DNA of 45,179 nt from Candidatus Scybalocola faecipullorum (GTDB lineage: Bacteria > Bacillota > Clostridia > Lachnospirales > Lachnospiraceae), in NCBI GenBank assembly GCA_018716485.1, contig DVJY01000014.1:1-45179 (forward strand). The letters are read 5' to 3'. How positions within the stretch are numbered: position 1 is the first letter of the stretch; every line of letters begins with the position of its first letter. Shown here in pieces: positions 7,964 through 17,025 of the stretch. The notes under the pieces were generated by a model. It ran no database searches and was not told the DNA's origin. It saw only the letters and a program-made list of their open reading frames with translations. The translations under genes and the position numbers were made by a program.

Positions 7964-8146
7964 CTATAAAAACTGCATCAGCTGCTGTTTCGTCTGCATG
8001 GCCGACTGTGCCGATTTTTCAAAAAATTGTTTGATTTTAGGATCAGTGGCTTCCTGAGCGTAAGACTGCATTTTACAGTGGGTCGTATCGCATCCGCCGA
8101 TGAGATGACGAAGATTTTGTAAGTCAAGAATAGATATTTCGTTCAT
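7964..8146 (-). CDS. Short CotF-like spore coat protein, first gene of pair
   Basis: A 60-residue helical protein (NLRHLIGGCDTTHCKMQSYA, then DPKIKQFFEKSAQSA). It resembles the ferritin-like N-terminal part of Coat_F proteins, where small helices repeat a DPxIKQFFEK-type pattern. A very good AAAGGAGG precedes the ATG. It is the promoter-proximal gene of the spore coat pair, and a sporulation-type -10 lies about 40 bases upstream. Confidence 0.75.
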   Translation of the reverse strand: MNEISILDLQNLRHLIGGCDTTHCKMQSYAQEATDPKIKQFFEKSAQSAMQTKQQLMQFL

Positions 8147-8181
8147 GCAAAAACCTCCTTTGAGAATCGATTGACATTCCT

Positions 8182-8188
8182 TAGTATG
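8182..8188 (-). promoter_or_regulatory. Possible sporulation sigma factor -10 element
   Basis: On the reverse strand the bases read CATACTA, the -10 consensus shared by sporulation sigma factors E, K and G, about 36 bases before the short spore coat gene. The matching -35 (AGATTA region) is weak, so the factor cannot be named. Confidence 0.4.
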
Positions 8189-8196
8189 GCATATTT

Positions 8197-8225
8197 TTTG
8201 CTTTTTAATCTATGACAGTTATGAT
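8197..8225 (+). promoter_or_regulatory. Vegetative promoter candidate for the Fe-S aldo/keto reductase
   Basis: TTTGCT, 17 bases, then TATGAT, about 40 bases before the ATG at 8267. A TTGACA at 8171-8176 has no -10 at correct spacing. Confidence 0.35.
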
Positions 8226-8266
8226 AAAATTGAAATTAATGAGATTAATAAATGGAGGACTTTTAT

Positions 8267-9385
8267 ATGGCATTAAATTTAAAAAATGACAGGCCTTCAA
8301 AACTGGGTTTTGGCTGTATGAGGCTGCCTGTGAGAAATGGCAGAGCAGCGGAGATTGATTATAAGACGGCAGAGGAGATGATTGATGAGGCGTATATACA
8401 CGGCGTTAATTACTTTGATACGGCGTATACATATCATGAGCAAAAATCAGAGATTTTCCTTGGAAATGTTTTGAAGAAATATCCTCGGGAGAGTTATTAT
8501 CTGGCAGATAAAATGCCGGGATGGCTTGTGAAAAAACGGGAAGATGCGGCAGAGATTTTTAATACACAGCAAAAACGCTGCCAGACGGATTATTTTGATT
8601 TTTATTTATGCCATGCGCTCAGCCATGACAAATTGGATGTTTATGAAAAAGAAGGCGTGTATGAGTTCCTGTATCAGAAAAAAAATCAGGGCGTTATCCG
8701 AAATCTGGGATTTTCATTTCACGATACACCGGAAGTTCTGGAGATGATTCTTGATAAATACGAATGGGATTTTGTCCAGATTCAGCTGAATTATTTGGAT
8801 TGGGATCGTCAGGAGGCTAAACGGCTGTATGAAATTCTTAAAAAGAGAAATATTCCGTGTACGGTGATGGAGCCGGTCAGAGGCGGCGCGCTTGCCCAGC
8901 TTTGTCCGGAGGCTGTTGAAATCTTGGAAAAAGAGTGTCCGGGGAGATCGCCGGCTTCATGGGCGCTTCGTTTTGCGGCAGGGCTTCCGGGGGTGATGAC
9001 TGTTTTAAGCGGTATGTCCGATGAGGCGCAGGTTAAAGAAAATATAAATACGCTTGTGACAGATTTTAAACCCCTCAGCCGAAGCGAGCAGGGGGTGCTG
9101 ATGCGTGCCAGAGATATTTATCTTCAGGTGATGACGATTCCGTGTACTGACTGCAAGTATTGCTCCGGATGTCCGGAATGGATAGATATACCTAAGATTT
9201 TTTCCATGTACAATGATTATAAAATCAGCAAACACGCTGAAACGTTTAAGAAGGACTATCAGGCGCTGGGGCTGGCCAATGCGGATGCCTGTATCCGATG
9301 CGGACGATGTATGCGTCTTTGCCCTCAGGGCATTAAGATTCCTGAAAGACTGAAAGAAATCAGTATCCTTACAAAATCAATATAG
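8267..9385 (+). CDS. Aldo/keto reductase with C-terminal [4Fe-4S] ferredoxin-like domain (copy 1)
   Basis: A 372-residue protein with an aldo/keto reductase barrel (KLGFGCMRLP, then NYFDTAYTYH with the catalytic Asp and Tyr). The C-terminal extension carries two cysteine groups: CTDCKYCSGCP and CIRCGRCMRLCP. The latter is a typical iron-sulfur ligand set. This family is common in anaerobes and is annotated as a putative oxidoreductase of the aldo/keto reductase family; its substrates are mostly unknown. The start at 8267 is preferred because GGAGG is 8 bases upstream; the ATG at 8252 lies before that site. It is closely related to the gene at 38799. Confidence 0.9.
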   Translation: MALNLKNDRPSKLGFGCMRLPVRNGRAAEIDYKTAEEMIDEAYIHGVNYFDTAYTYHEQKSEIFLGNVLKKYPRESYYLADKMPGWLVKKREDAAEIFNTQQKRCQTDYFDFYLCHALSHDKLDVYEKEGVYEFLYQKKNQGVIRNLGFSFHDTPEVLEMILDKYEWDFVQIQLNYLDWDRQEAKRLYEILKKRNIPCTVMEPVRGGALAQLCPEAVEILEKECPGRSPASWALRFAAGLPGVMTVLSGMSDEAQVKENINTLVTDFKPLSRSEQGVLMRARDIYLQVMTIPCTDCKYCSGCPEWIDIPKIFSMYNDYKISKHAETFKKDYQALGLANADACIRCGRCMRLCPQGIKIPERLKEISILTKSI

Positions 9386-9399
9386 AAAGGGATCAGACC

Positions 9400-10572
9400 A
9401 TGGAGATAAACAGTAAGCTGTATGAAAATGACAGTTATATTCGGGAATTTGAGGCCAAAGTGGTTTCGTGCGTACCGGAGGGCAGGTATTTTCAGATCAG
9501 GACGGACCGTTCGGCTTTTTTTCCTGAAGGCGGCGGACAGAGTTCGGATACCGGGCTTTTGGGGACAGCCCATGTACTGGACGTTCAGGAAAAAGACGGG
9601 CTTGTGTTTCATAAGACCGATGCGCCGCTGACCGAAGGCAGTACAGTGACAGGTAAAATCGACTGGGCGCGGCGGTTTTCCAATATGCAGCAGCATTCCG
9701 GTGAACATATTATTTCGGGCATTGTACATAGAAAATTCGGGTACAGCAATGTGGGCTTTCATCTCAGCGACCGTGAAGTGACGCTGGATTTCAGCGGCCC
9801 GCTGTCGGCGGATCAGCTTTTGGAAATCGAAAATGAGGCTAATCAGGCAGTATTTGAAAACCGTAAAGTGACGGTCTCCTATCCGTCCAAAGAGATGCTG
9901 GAGAAAATAGAGTATCGGAGCAAGATTGAGATTCAGGGGCAGGTACGGCTGATTACTATCGACGGTTATGATGTCTGTGCCTGCTGTGCGCCCCATGTGG
10001 CGGCGACCGGCGAAATCGGCCTCATAAAAATCATCGGCTGTCAGAAATATAAAGGCGGCGTTCGCCTGAACATTTTATGCGGAGTCCGCGCGCTGGAAAA
10101 TTACAGGGCATGTCATGACAGTACAGGCGCGATTTCGGCAATGCTGTCTGTAAAGCCGTCAGAAGTTACTGACGGCGTTAAAAAGCTTCAGTCGGATATT
10201 TATAAGCTGAAAGGCGATATTAATGTACTGACAGATCGGATTGTGTTATGTAAACTTGAGGCGCTGCCAAAAGATCAGGCTGATGTCTGCATTTTTGAAA
10301 AAGCGATGGATGCCCATGCTGTGCGCCGTGCGGTCAACGCGATGGCGGAGGCTCATGACGGCTTCTGCGGCGTGTTTGTAGGCGACGATCATTCGGGATA
10401 CAGATATTCCATCGGAAGCCGTACAAAAGATGCCCGGGAAGCGGTTCAATGGCTGCAAGAGGCGGGCGTCTGCCGGGGCGGCGGCAGCCGTGACATGATC
10501 CAAGGCAGGATTGAAGCGGCGCAGCAGGACATTGAGGCGGCCTTTGCCAATGCAGCGGTACACAATAAATAG
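9400..10572 (+). CDS. AlaX-like alanyl-tRNA editing protein with DHHA1 domain
   Basis: A 390-residue protein related to the editing half of alanyl-tRNA synthetase. The N-terminal fold has FPEGGGQSSDTG (41-52). The zinc site is H99 and H103 in QQHSGEH plus C195 and H199 in CACCAPH. The C-terminal part (about 270-390) is a DHHA1-type domain ending in the Gly-rich CRGGGSRDMIQG. Such long AlaX proteins hydrolyse Ser-tRNA(Ala) or Gly-tRNA(Ala) in the cytosol and reduce mistranslation. The gene follows the reductase by 14 bases and precedes a dehydrogenase by 24, suggesting one transcript. Confidence 0.9.
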   Translation: MEINSKLYENDSYIREFEAKVVSCVPEGRYFQIRTDRSAFFPEGGGQSSDTGLLGTAHVLDVQEKDGLVFHKTDAPLTEGSTVTGKIDWARRFSNMQQHSGEHIISGIVHRKFGYSNVGFHLSDREVTLDFSGPLSADQLLEIENEANQAVFENRKVTVSYPSKEMLEKIEYRSKIEIQGQVRLITIDGYDVCACCAPHVAATGEIGLIKIIGCQKYKGGVRLNILCGVRALENYRACHDSTGAISAMLSVKPSEVTDGVKKLQSDIYKLKGDINVLTDRIVLCKLEALPKDQADVCIFEKAMDAHAVRRAVNAMAEAHDGFCGVFVGDDHSGYRYSIGSRTKDAREAVQWLQEAGVCRGGGSRDMIQGRIEAAQQDIEAAFANAAVHNK

Positions 10573-10596
10573 ACTGAAAAGAGAGGTAGAAGGACA

Positions 10597-11541
10597 ATGA
10601 AACTGGTGATCATAGAGCCTTTGGGCGTTGATGAAACAAAGCTGATGGATATGGCAAAAGAAGCATTGGGTGATCGTGTGGAAATCGTCTATTATCCGAC
10701 GAGAACGACTGACACGGCAGAATTAATTGAACGGGGCAAAGATGCGGATATCATTGCCGTATCCAACCTTCCGATGAACAGTGAAGTGATTGAAGGCTGC
10801 AGACAGCTTAAAATGCTGTCTGTAGCATTTACAGGGGTGGATCATATTGCAATGGATACATGCCGCAAAAACGGCATTACTGTATGCAACTGCGCAGGTT
10901 ATTCTACGGCAGCAGTGGCGGATCTTGTATTCGGCATGCTGATCACATTATACAGGAATCTGATGCCGTGCGATCAGGCGGCAAGAAACGGCGGCACAAA
11001 GGACGGCCTGATCGGATTTGAACTTGAAGGCAAAAAATTCGGTATTGTCGGCACGGGGGCGATCGGACTTCGCACAGCGGCGATCGCAAACGCTTTTGGC
11101 TGTGAAGTTTATGCATACAGTCGGACGAAAAAGACAGTGCCGGGGGTAACATATGTATCATTGGATGATTTAATGGCTTCCTGTGATATTATTTCACTGC
11201 ATGTGCCGATGACGGCAGAAACTGCGGGGCTGATCGATGCAGACAAAATTGCTTTGATGAAAAAGAACGCGGTGCTGATCAATACGGCAAGAGGCGGTAT
11301 TGTGGATAGTGGAGCGCTGGCAGCTGCGTTAAATGAAGAACGGATTGCCGGAGCCTGCATTGATGTTTTTGAAAATGAGCCGCCGCTGGCAGAAGATCAT
11401 CCGCTGCTGACGGCAAAGCATACGGTTGTGGCACCGCATATCGGTTTTGCTACGAAAGAGGCGCTTGTGAAGCGGGCAGTCATTGTGTTTGACAATATAG
11501 TAAAATATCTTGACGGACAGCCGCAAAATGTCATGAAATAG
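10597..11541 (+). CDS. D-isomer-specific 2-hydroxyacid dehydrogenase
   Basis: A 314-residue NAD-dependent dehydrogenase. The nucleotide loop is GTGAIG (152-157). The catalytic Arg, Glu and His are R232 (NTARGG), E261 (FENEPP) and H281 (APHIGF). The family interconverts 2-hydroxy and 2-keto acids such as glycerate, lactate or phosphoglycerate analogues. No ACT domain is present, so it is not a full SerA. GAGAGG precedes the ATG. The substrate is not clear from context. Confidence 0.9.
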   Translation: MKLVIIEPLGVDETKLMDMAKEALGDRVEIVYYPTRTTDTAELIERGKDADIIAVSNLPMNSEVIEGCRQLKMLSVAFTGVDHIAMDTCRKNGITVCNCAGYSTAAVADLVFGMLITLYRNLMPCDQAARNGGTKDGLIGFELEGKKFGIVGTGAIGLRTAAIANAFGCEVYAYSRTKKTVPGVTYVSLDDLMASCDIISLHVPMTAETAGLIDADKIALMKKNAVLINTARGGIVDSGALAAALNEERIAGACIDVFENEPPLAEDHPLLTAKHTVVAPHIGFATKEALVKRAVIVFDNIVKYLDGQPQNVMK

Positions 11542-11618
11542 GCATTGGCAGCATAAAGTAGTCCATAGAAAGGCAAAGTGTGTGCGGTATCGGAAAGATA
11601 CAGGAAAGGAGAATAAAC

Positions 11619-12143
11619 ATGGCATTTTTTAATCAGCTTGGAAAAAAGATTTCGGCTACGAGCCAGAGCGCGCTGCAGAAGGCAAAAGGGTTTGTGGATG
11701 CTACCGGCCTGAAAAATCAAATTTCCGAAGAAGAGCGCAAAATCGGAAAATACTACCAGAGTCTTGGCAAAATGTATTATGAACTGCATGATGAGTCGGC
11801 GCCGATGGATTTAAAAGAACTGATGGTTATGATTGATGATTCATTTGCAAAGATAGACAAGCTTAAAGCAGAAATAAGTTCTATAGAGAATGCAAAACGG
11901 TGTCCGGTATGCGGTGCGGTTCTTGAGGAAGGTATGGTGTTCTGTATTGGCTGCGGCACAAAAGTAAAACAGGATGATGCATCTACAAAGGTATGTACTG
12001 AATGCGGCGCGAGACTTCCGAAGGAGGCGGTTTTTTGTACAAGATGCGGCGCCAGACAGACGGATCAGACAGAGCAGCAGGAGGAAGAAATGACTGTGGA
12101 AGAACAGCCTGAGACGGAAGAGGACGGAAACGATATGCTGTAA
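11619..12143 (+). CDS. Double zinc-ribbon protein
   Basis: A 174-residue protein with an N-terminal helical, probably coiled-coil region (about 1-85). Two zinc ribbons follow, with CPVCG paired to CIGCG and CTECG paired to CTRCG, and then an acidic tail. The ribbons suggest protein or nucleic acid binding, but no enzyme domain is visible. AAAGGAG is about 8 bases before the ATG at 11619. The upstream in-frame start at 11580 has no site. Function unknown; it ends the upstream operon. Confidence 0.8.
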   Translation: MAFFNQLGKKISATSQSALQKAKGFVDATGLKNQISEEERKIGKYYQSLGKMYYELHDESAPMDLKELMVMIDDSFAKIDKLKAEISSIENAKRCPVCGAVLEEGMVFCIGCGTKVKQDDASTKVCTECGARLPKEAVFCTRCGARQTDQTEQQEEEMTVEEQPETEEDGNDML

Positions 12144-12284
12144 AATTTTGAAAATTTTTCAGAATTGCCGTTTATTGGATGACATTTATTTTTTTGTGGT
12201 TGGAAAAAATATTATAAGACAATTATTTTCAGAAATTTTTTAAAAAACTTAAAAAATAGACTACGCAATTTTGTGAAAAAGTAG

Positions 12285-12346
12285 TATAATAAGCTTGTCA
12301 AAATTTTACCAAAGTCTGCCGGTATTTATGGGAGACTCCGGCGGAC
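12285..12346 (+). promoter_or_regulatory. hppA promoter -10 and structured leader
   Basis: TATAAT at 12285-12290 is a good -10 with only a weak -35 (TACGCA). The leader then holds GTCTGCCGG (12314-12322) pairing with CCGGCGGAC (12338-12346), nine pairs with one G-U. AGTCT (12313-12317) can instead pair with AGACT (12333-12337). The two pairings exclude each other, so a switch is possible but untested. Confidence 0.4.
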
Positions 12347-12386
12347 CAGTGATTTTATGTCCTGACAGAATGGAGGAGGTTTACGT

Positions 12387-14486
12387 ATGGACAACATGTT
12401 GGCACTATTAACATTGTTCGGCTCGATTATCGCATTGGTTTTTGCGTTTACACGGGCGAAGAAGGTATTGAAGTTTTCTGAAGGAAACAGCCTGATGAAA
12501 AAGATTTCAGCATCAATTCATCAGGGCGCGATGGCTTATTTAAGACGCCAGTACCGAATTTTGATTATTTTCTTTGCAGGTATGTTTATTATCCTGATGG
12601 TCATGGCGGCGCTTGGTTTTCTGACGTGGTTTGTACCGTTTGCGTTTGTAACAGGCGGCTTTTTCTCAGGCCTTTCCGGGTTTGTAGGCATGCAGATTGC
12701 TACGAGAGCCAATGCCAGAACAGCGGCAGCCTGCCAGAGCGGACTGAATAAAGGTTTAAACGTCGCATTTTCTGCAGGTTCAGTCATGGGTTTTACAGTT
12801 GTTGGCCTGGGCCTTTTGGATATTTCTATTTGGTATTTGCTTTTGAGCCTTGTGTTTAAATTATCTGTGGAAGATATTACAAGTACCATGCTTACCTTTG
12901 GTATGGGCGCTTCGTCAATGGCATTATTTGCCCGTGTCGGCGGCGGTATTTATACAAAAGCGGCCGATGTGGGCGCTGACCTGGTGGGCAAAGTAGAAGC
13001 GGGCATCCCGGAAGATGACCCGAGAAACCCTGCAGTAATCGCAGACAATGTGGGCGATAATGTGGGTGATGTGGCCGGTATGGGCGCTGATTTATATGAA
13101 TCTTATGTCGGTTCTATTTTATCCGCATGTGCGCTGGGGGTTATTGCGTTCAATCAGGTTCCGTCAGTAGATCGTGTCAATGCAGTTGTGATTCCGATGA
13201 TTTTAGCTGCAGTCGGTGTGCTGGCCTCCATTATCGGTTCTTTCCTTGTTAAAACGGGAGAGAGTACAGAACAGAGCACATTATTAAAAGCTTTAAGAAG
13301 AGGCACAAATACAAGTGCGGTTTTAATTGCGATTATAGCTCTTCCTGTTGTATGGTTTGTGCTTGGCAGAGATTTTATCGGTATTTACTTTGCCATTATC
13401 GCAGGTCTTTTAGCCGGTGTGCTTATTGGATTTTTTACAGAGTATTTTACATCAGACACATATAAACCGACAAAGAATCTGGCTGAGAAATCTTTGACCG
13501 GTTCCGCAACGATTATTATCGGCGGTTTGAGTCTTGGTATGCTTTCAACAGCAATACCGATCGTTATTATCGCAGTATGCGTCATGGCGGCATATGCGTT
13601 TTCAGGCGGCTTTGTGGAAGCAACTCGCGGGCTTTACGGCATTGCGCTGGCAGCGGTAGGTATGCTTTCGACACTTGGTATTACACTGGCAACCGATGCT
13701 TACGGGCCGATTGCTGATAATGCGGGCGGCATTGCTGAGATGGCAGGCCTTGATCCTGAAGTGCGTAAACGTACAGATGCCCTTGATTCTCTCGGAAATA
13801 CGACAGCTGCTACAGGCAAAGGTTTTGCCATTGGCTCCGCGGCGCTGACTGCATTGGCGCTGATCGCATCTTATGTAGAAAAAGTTCAGGAAGTGGGCGG
13901 TTCGGATGTTGTTCTTGATATGAGTGTCATGAATCCGTCTGTTTTGGTTGGTATTTTTATCGGTGCATGTCTGCCGTTTGTATTTGCAGCATTGACCATG
14001 TCTTCCGTGGGACGTGCCGCACAGAGTATTGTTGTGGAAGTCAGACGCCAGTTCCGTGAAATCAAAGGTCTTATGGAAGGAAAGGCGGAAGCGGACTATG
14101 AAACCTGTGTGGATATTTGTACAAAAGCCAGTCTTCGTGAGATGATTCTGCCGACAGTTCTGGCGATTGTGACGCCGGTTGTTGTCGGACTGATCCTTGG
14201 CTATAATGGCGTGATCGGTATGCTGGCAGGTTCCACATCCACAGGCTTTTTGATGGCAGTCTTTATGTCAAATGCCGGCGGTGCATGGGACAATGCCAAG
14301 AAATATATTGAGGGCGGCGCTCACGGAGGCAAGGGCAGTGAAGCTCATAAAGCGGCAGTTGTCGGCGATACGGTCGGCGACCCGTTCAAAGATACATCAG
14401 GTCCGTCAATCAACATTCTGATCAAACTGCTGTCCATGGTTTCCATCGTATTTGCGGCATTGGTTGTTAATTTCCATATTTTTTGA
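12387..14486 (+). CDS. hppA: Membrane-bound K+-dependent pyrophosphatase
   Basis: A 699-residue polytopic membrane protein of the ion-pumping pyrophosphatase family, with about 16 expected helices. It couples hydrolysis of cytosolic pyrophosphate to export of Na+ or H+. The substrate loop reads [20 protein letters not shown] followed by DDPRNP and DNVGDNVGD, and a second Asp-rich loop is near [14 protein letters not shown]. The motif [10 protein letters not shown] has Ala at the position that is Lys in K+-independent enzymes, so this is the K+-dependent class. Whether it pumps Na+, H+ or both cannot be settled by eye. GGAGG lies about 8 bases before the ATG; it is transcribed alone. Confidence 0.95.
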   Translation: MDNMLALLTLFGSIIALVFAFTRAKKVLKFSEGNSLMKKISASIHQGAMAYLRRQYRILIIFFAGMFIILMVMAALGFLTWFVPFAFVTGGFFSGLSGFVGMQIATRANARTAAACQSGLNKGLNVAFSAGSVMGFTVVGLGLLDISIWYLLLSLVFKLSVEDITSTMLTFGMGASSMALFARVGGGIYTKAADVGADLVGKVEAGIPEDDPRNPAVIADNVGDNVGDVAGMGADLYESYVGSILSACALGVIAFNQVPSVDRVNAVVIPMILAAVGVLASIIGSFLVKTGESTEQSTLLKALRRGTNTSAVLIAIIALPVVWFVLGRDFIGIYFAIIAGLLAGVLIGFFTEYFTSDTYKPTKNLAEKSLTGSATIIIGGLSLGMLSTAIPIVIIAVCVMAAYAFSGGFVEATRGLYGIALAAVGMLSTLGITLATDAYGPIADNAGGIAEMAGLDPEVRKRTDALDSLGNTTAATGKGFAIGSAALTALALIASYVEKVQEVGGSDVVLDMSVMNPSVLVGIFIGACLPFVFAALTMSSVGRAAQSIVVEVRRQFREIKGLMEGKAEADYETCVDICTKASLREMILPTVLAIVTPVVVGLILGYNGVIGMLAGSTSTGFLMAVFMSNAGGAWDNAKKYIEGGAHGGKGSEAHKAAVVGDTVGDPFKDTSGPSINILIKLLSMVSIVFAALVVNFHIF

Positions 14487-14504
14487 TTAAAAACCAATTG
14501 ATAT

Positions 14505-14543
14505 AGGGCGCGGGTTTACACACACGCAGGTCTGCGCCCTTTA
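14505..14543 (+). terminator. Terminator after hppA
   Basis: AGGGCGC (14505-14511) pairs with GCGCCCT (14534-14540), followed by TTTAAAA. The U-run is short, but the position just after the stop fits. Confidence 0.55.
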
Positions 14544-14570
14544 AAAATATGGAGAATTGCTGATTGAGTC

Positions 14571-14599
14571 TTGACAAAAAAAGAAATCTATTGTATTAT
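14571..14599 (+). promoter_or_regulatory. Strong sigma-A promoter of the PTS operon
   Basis: A perfect TTGACA, a 17-base spacer, and TATTAT. Transcription would start near 14606, just before the antiterminator-binding RNA element. Confidence 0.8.
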
Positions 14600-14607
14600 T
14601 TACACAT

Positions 14608-14680
14608 AGTATGTTACTGGAATGCAGGCATTAACTATACATAAATGACAGGAGTGTTTATGTGTGTTAATGCCTTTTTT
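14608..14680 (+). promoter_or_regulatory. RAT antiterminator site overlapping an intrinsic terminator
   Basis: The leader RNA contains TGTTACTG, a short loop and GCAGGCA, the classic ribonucleic antiterminator (RAT) pattern bound by BglG/LicT-type proteins (about 14608-14638). Its 3' part is shared with a terminator: AGGCATTAAC (14626-14635) pairs with GTTAATGCCT (14666-14675), then ACATAAA with TTTATGT, followed by TTTTTT. The two folds exclude each other. Binding of the antiterminator encoded at 17026 would let RNA polymerase read into the EII gene. The remaining 140 bases up to the EII start contain no gene. Confidence 0.88.
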
Positions 14681-14823
14681 ATTCTACGGGAAAAACCTTT
14701 GAATCCTTGAAGAATAAAAGCCCTCTTCAGTAATTACATTGAAATCGTCTGCTGATACCCGGGAAATGCAGCGGATTTCAAACAGGAGCGAAACACATAA
14801 CATTCCGGAAAAGGAGAGAATAT

Positions 14824-16965
14824 ATGAAAGATAAGATTTTCGGAGTGCTTCAAAGAGTCGGAAGATCGTTCATGCTTCCGATCGCTATTCTGCCGGTTGC
14901 CGGACTGCTGCTTGGCATAGGTTCTTCATTTACCAATGAAACGATGCTTCAGGCCTATGGTCTGATGGGAATTATGGGTCCGGGAACCATTCTCAATGCC
15001 ATTTTAAGCGTTATGAGCGCAGCGGGCAATGTTGTGTTTAATAATCTTCCGGTAATATTTGCCATGGGTGTGGCCATTGGTATGGCAAAGAAGGAAAAGG
15101 AAGTTGCAGCGCTGGCGGCGGTTATTGCATTTTTTATTATGCACGCTTCCATCAGCGCCATGATTGATATTAACGGCGGCGTGGAGAATCTTTTGGAAGG
15201 TGCCGCTACTTCGGTACTCGGTATTACTTCACTGCAGATGGGCGTATTTGGCGGTATTATTGTAGGACTTGGCGTTGCGGCGCTTCACAATCGTTTCTAT
15301 AAAATCGAACTGCCTCAGGTACTTTCATTTTTCGGCGGCACACGTTTTGTGCCGATTATCAGTGCACTTGTTTATACCGGCGTCGGTATTGCCATGTTTT
15401 ATATCTGGCCTGTGATCCAGCAGGGTATTTACAGTATCGGTGACCTTGTATTAAGTTCAGGTTATGCAGGCACATGGGTTTACGGTCTTCTGGAGCGTGC
15501 CCTGATTCCATTCGGACTTCACCATGTATTTTATCTGCCGTTCTGGCAGACAGCTGTCGGCGGAACGATGGAAGTGGCCGGACAGGTTGTGGAAGGCGCG
15601 CAGAATATTTTCTTTGCTCAGCTGGCTGATCCGACGGTTGAACATTTTGCTGTATCAGCAACACGTTTTATGTCCGGCAAATTCCCGCTGATGATTTTCG
15701 GACTTCCGGGCGCGGCCCTTGCAATGTACCGGACAGCAAAGCCGGAAAAGAAGAAAGCAGTTGCAGGTCTGCTTTTATCCGCAGCACTGACATCAATGAT
15801 CACAGGTATTACTGAGCCGTTGGAATTTACATTCCTTTTTGTGGCGCCGCTGATGTATGCTGTACACTGTGTTTTTGCCGGACTGGCTTATATGTTCATG
15901 CACATATTTAATGTGGGCGTCGGTATGACATTTTCAGGCGGTCTGATCGATATGTTCCTTTTTGGTGTGCTTCAGGGCAATGCAAAGACTAACTGGATAT
16001 GGATTGTGATCGTCGGTATTGTTTACTTCGTTGTATACTATTTCGTATTTTCATGGATGATCCGCAAGTTTGACTATAAGACACCTGGGCGCGATGACAG
16101 TGAGGAAGTGAAGCTGTATACCCGTCAGGATGTCAACGCAAGAAAGGCCGGACAGCAGGGAGCGCAGCTTTCTGCGGAAGATGAAGTTTCGCGTCAGATC
16201 TGCGCAGGACTTGGCGGCAAAAAGAATATTTCAGACGTGGACTGCTGCGCCACAAGACTGCGCTGTACGGTCTATAAGGCCGAGCTGGTGAACGACGCAA
16301 TGCTGAAAGCAACAGGTGCTTCAGGTGTTGTTCATAAGGGCAATGGCGTGCAGGTTATTTACGGACCGAAAGTCACGGTAATTAAGTCCAATCTGGAAGA
16401 TTATCTTGAAAAAGCGCCGGACGAAGAAGTTATACCTGAAACGGCTGCCGAGAATACATCCACTGTACAGGCAGAGGCAAATAGCATGCCTTCAGGGAAA
16501 GTTGTTAAGTCAATTATTATCGGAAGTCCTGCAGACGGCATGGCTGCTGATTTGTCAACAGCTCCGGATGAGGGCTTTGCAGGCAAGATGATGGGCGACG
16601 GGGCTGTTGTTGATCCGTCTTCAGGGCTGATCTGCGCGCCTGCAGACGGTGAGATCGGATTTATATTCCCGACAAAACATGCGATTGGTTTTCAGACGGA
16701 CGATGGTATCGATATGCTGATTCACATTGGTATTGATACAGTGGAACTTAACGGGGAAGGCTTCGAAGTTTTGAAAGAATCCGGCAAGGTCAAAAAAGGC
16801 GAGCCGATCATTAAGGTTGATACAGCCTATGTGAAAGCGCATGCACCGTCACTTGTGACACCGGTGCTGTGCACAGAGCTTTCAGAACAGCAGAAAATCC
16901 GTCTTCTGAAAGAAGGTCCGATCAAGGCAGGGGAAGATCTGTTTGCCATTGATGTTTATGAATAA
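14824..16965 (+). CDS. PTS glucose-family EIICBA transporter
   Basis: A 713-residue membrane permease with all three EII domains in the order C-B-A. EIIC spans about 1-420 and contains GITEPLEF. EIIB has its phosphorylated Cys near C475 (CCATRLR). EIIA has its phosphorylated His at about H634 (LIHIGIDTVELNGEGF). It imports and phosphorylates a hexose using phospho-HPr; the glucose/N-acetylglucosamine/glucoside family is clear but the exact sugar is not. Expression is controlled by the RAT/terminator leader upstream. The regulator gene follows 60 bases downstream with no terminator between, so regulator and permease probably share a transcript. Confidence 0.93.
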   Translation: MKDKIFGVLQRVGRSFMLPIAILPVAGLLLGIGSSFTNETMLQAYGLMGIMGPGTILNAILSVMSAAGNVVFNNLPVIFAMGVAIGMAKKEKEVAALAAVIAFFIMHASISAMIDINGGVENLLEGAATSVLGITSLQMGVFGGIIVGLGVAALHNRFYKIELPQVLSFFGGTRFVPIISALVYTGVGIAMFYIWPVIQQGIYSIGDLVLSSGYAGTWVYGLLERALIPFGLHHVFYLPFWQTAVGGTMEVAGQVVEGAQNIFFAQLADPTVEHFAVSATRFMSGKFPLMIFGLPGAALAMYRTAKPEKKKAVAGLLLSAALTSMITGITEPLEFTFLFVAPLMYAVHCVFAGLAYMFMHIFNVGVGMTFSGGLIDMFLFGVLQGNAKTNWIWIVIVGIVYFVVYYFVFSWMIRKFDYKTPGRDDSEEVKLYTRQDVNARKAGQQGAQLSAEDEVSRQICAGLGGKKNISDVDCCATRLRCTVYKAELVNDAMLKATGASGVVHKGNGVQVIYGPKVTVIKSNLEDYLEKAPDEEVIPETAAENTSTVQAEANSMPSGKVVKSIIIGSPADGMAADLSTAPDEGFAGKMMGDGAVVDPSSGLICAPADGEIGFIFPTKHAIGFQTDDGIDMLIHIGIDTVELNGEGFEVLKESGKVKKGEPIIKVDTAYVKAHAPSLVTPVLCTELSEQQKIRLLKEGPIKAGEDLFAIDVYE

Positions 16966-16975
16966 ATTCGGATAT

Positions 16976-16999
16976 GCCGGCGTGTCCGGGCACGCCGGC
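16976..16999 (+). other. Intercistronic GC-rich stem-loop
   Basis: GCCGGCGTG and CACGCCGGC form nine perfect pairs around TCCGGG. No U-run follows, so it is probably an mRNA stability or processing element between the EII and antiterminator genes. Confidence 0.5.
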
Positions 17000-17025
17000 C
17001 AATATGCAGTTAAGAGAGGGTAATT

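Noticed and set aside
9325-9996. Reverse-strand open frame of 223 codons
   Set aside because: It overlaps the conserved AlaX-like gene and the end of the reductase gene, and shows no family motif.
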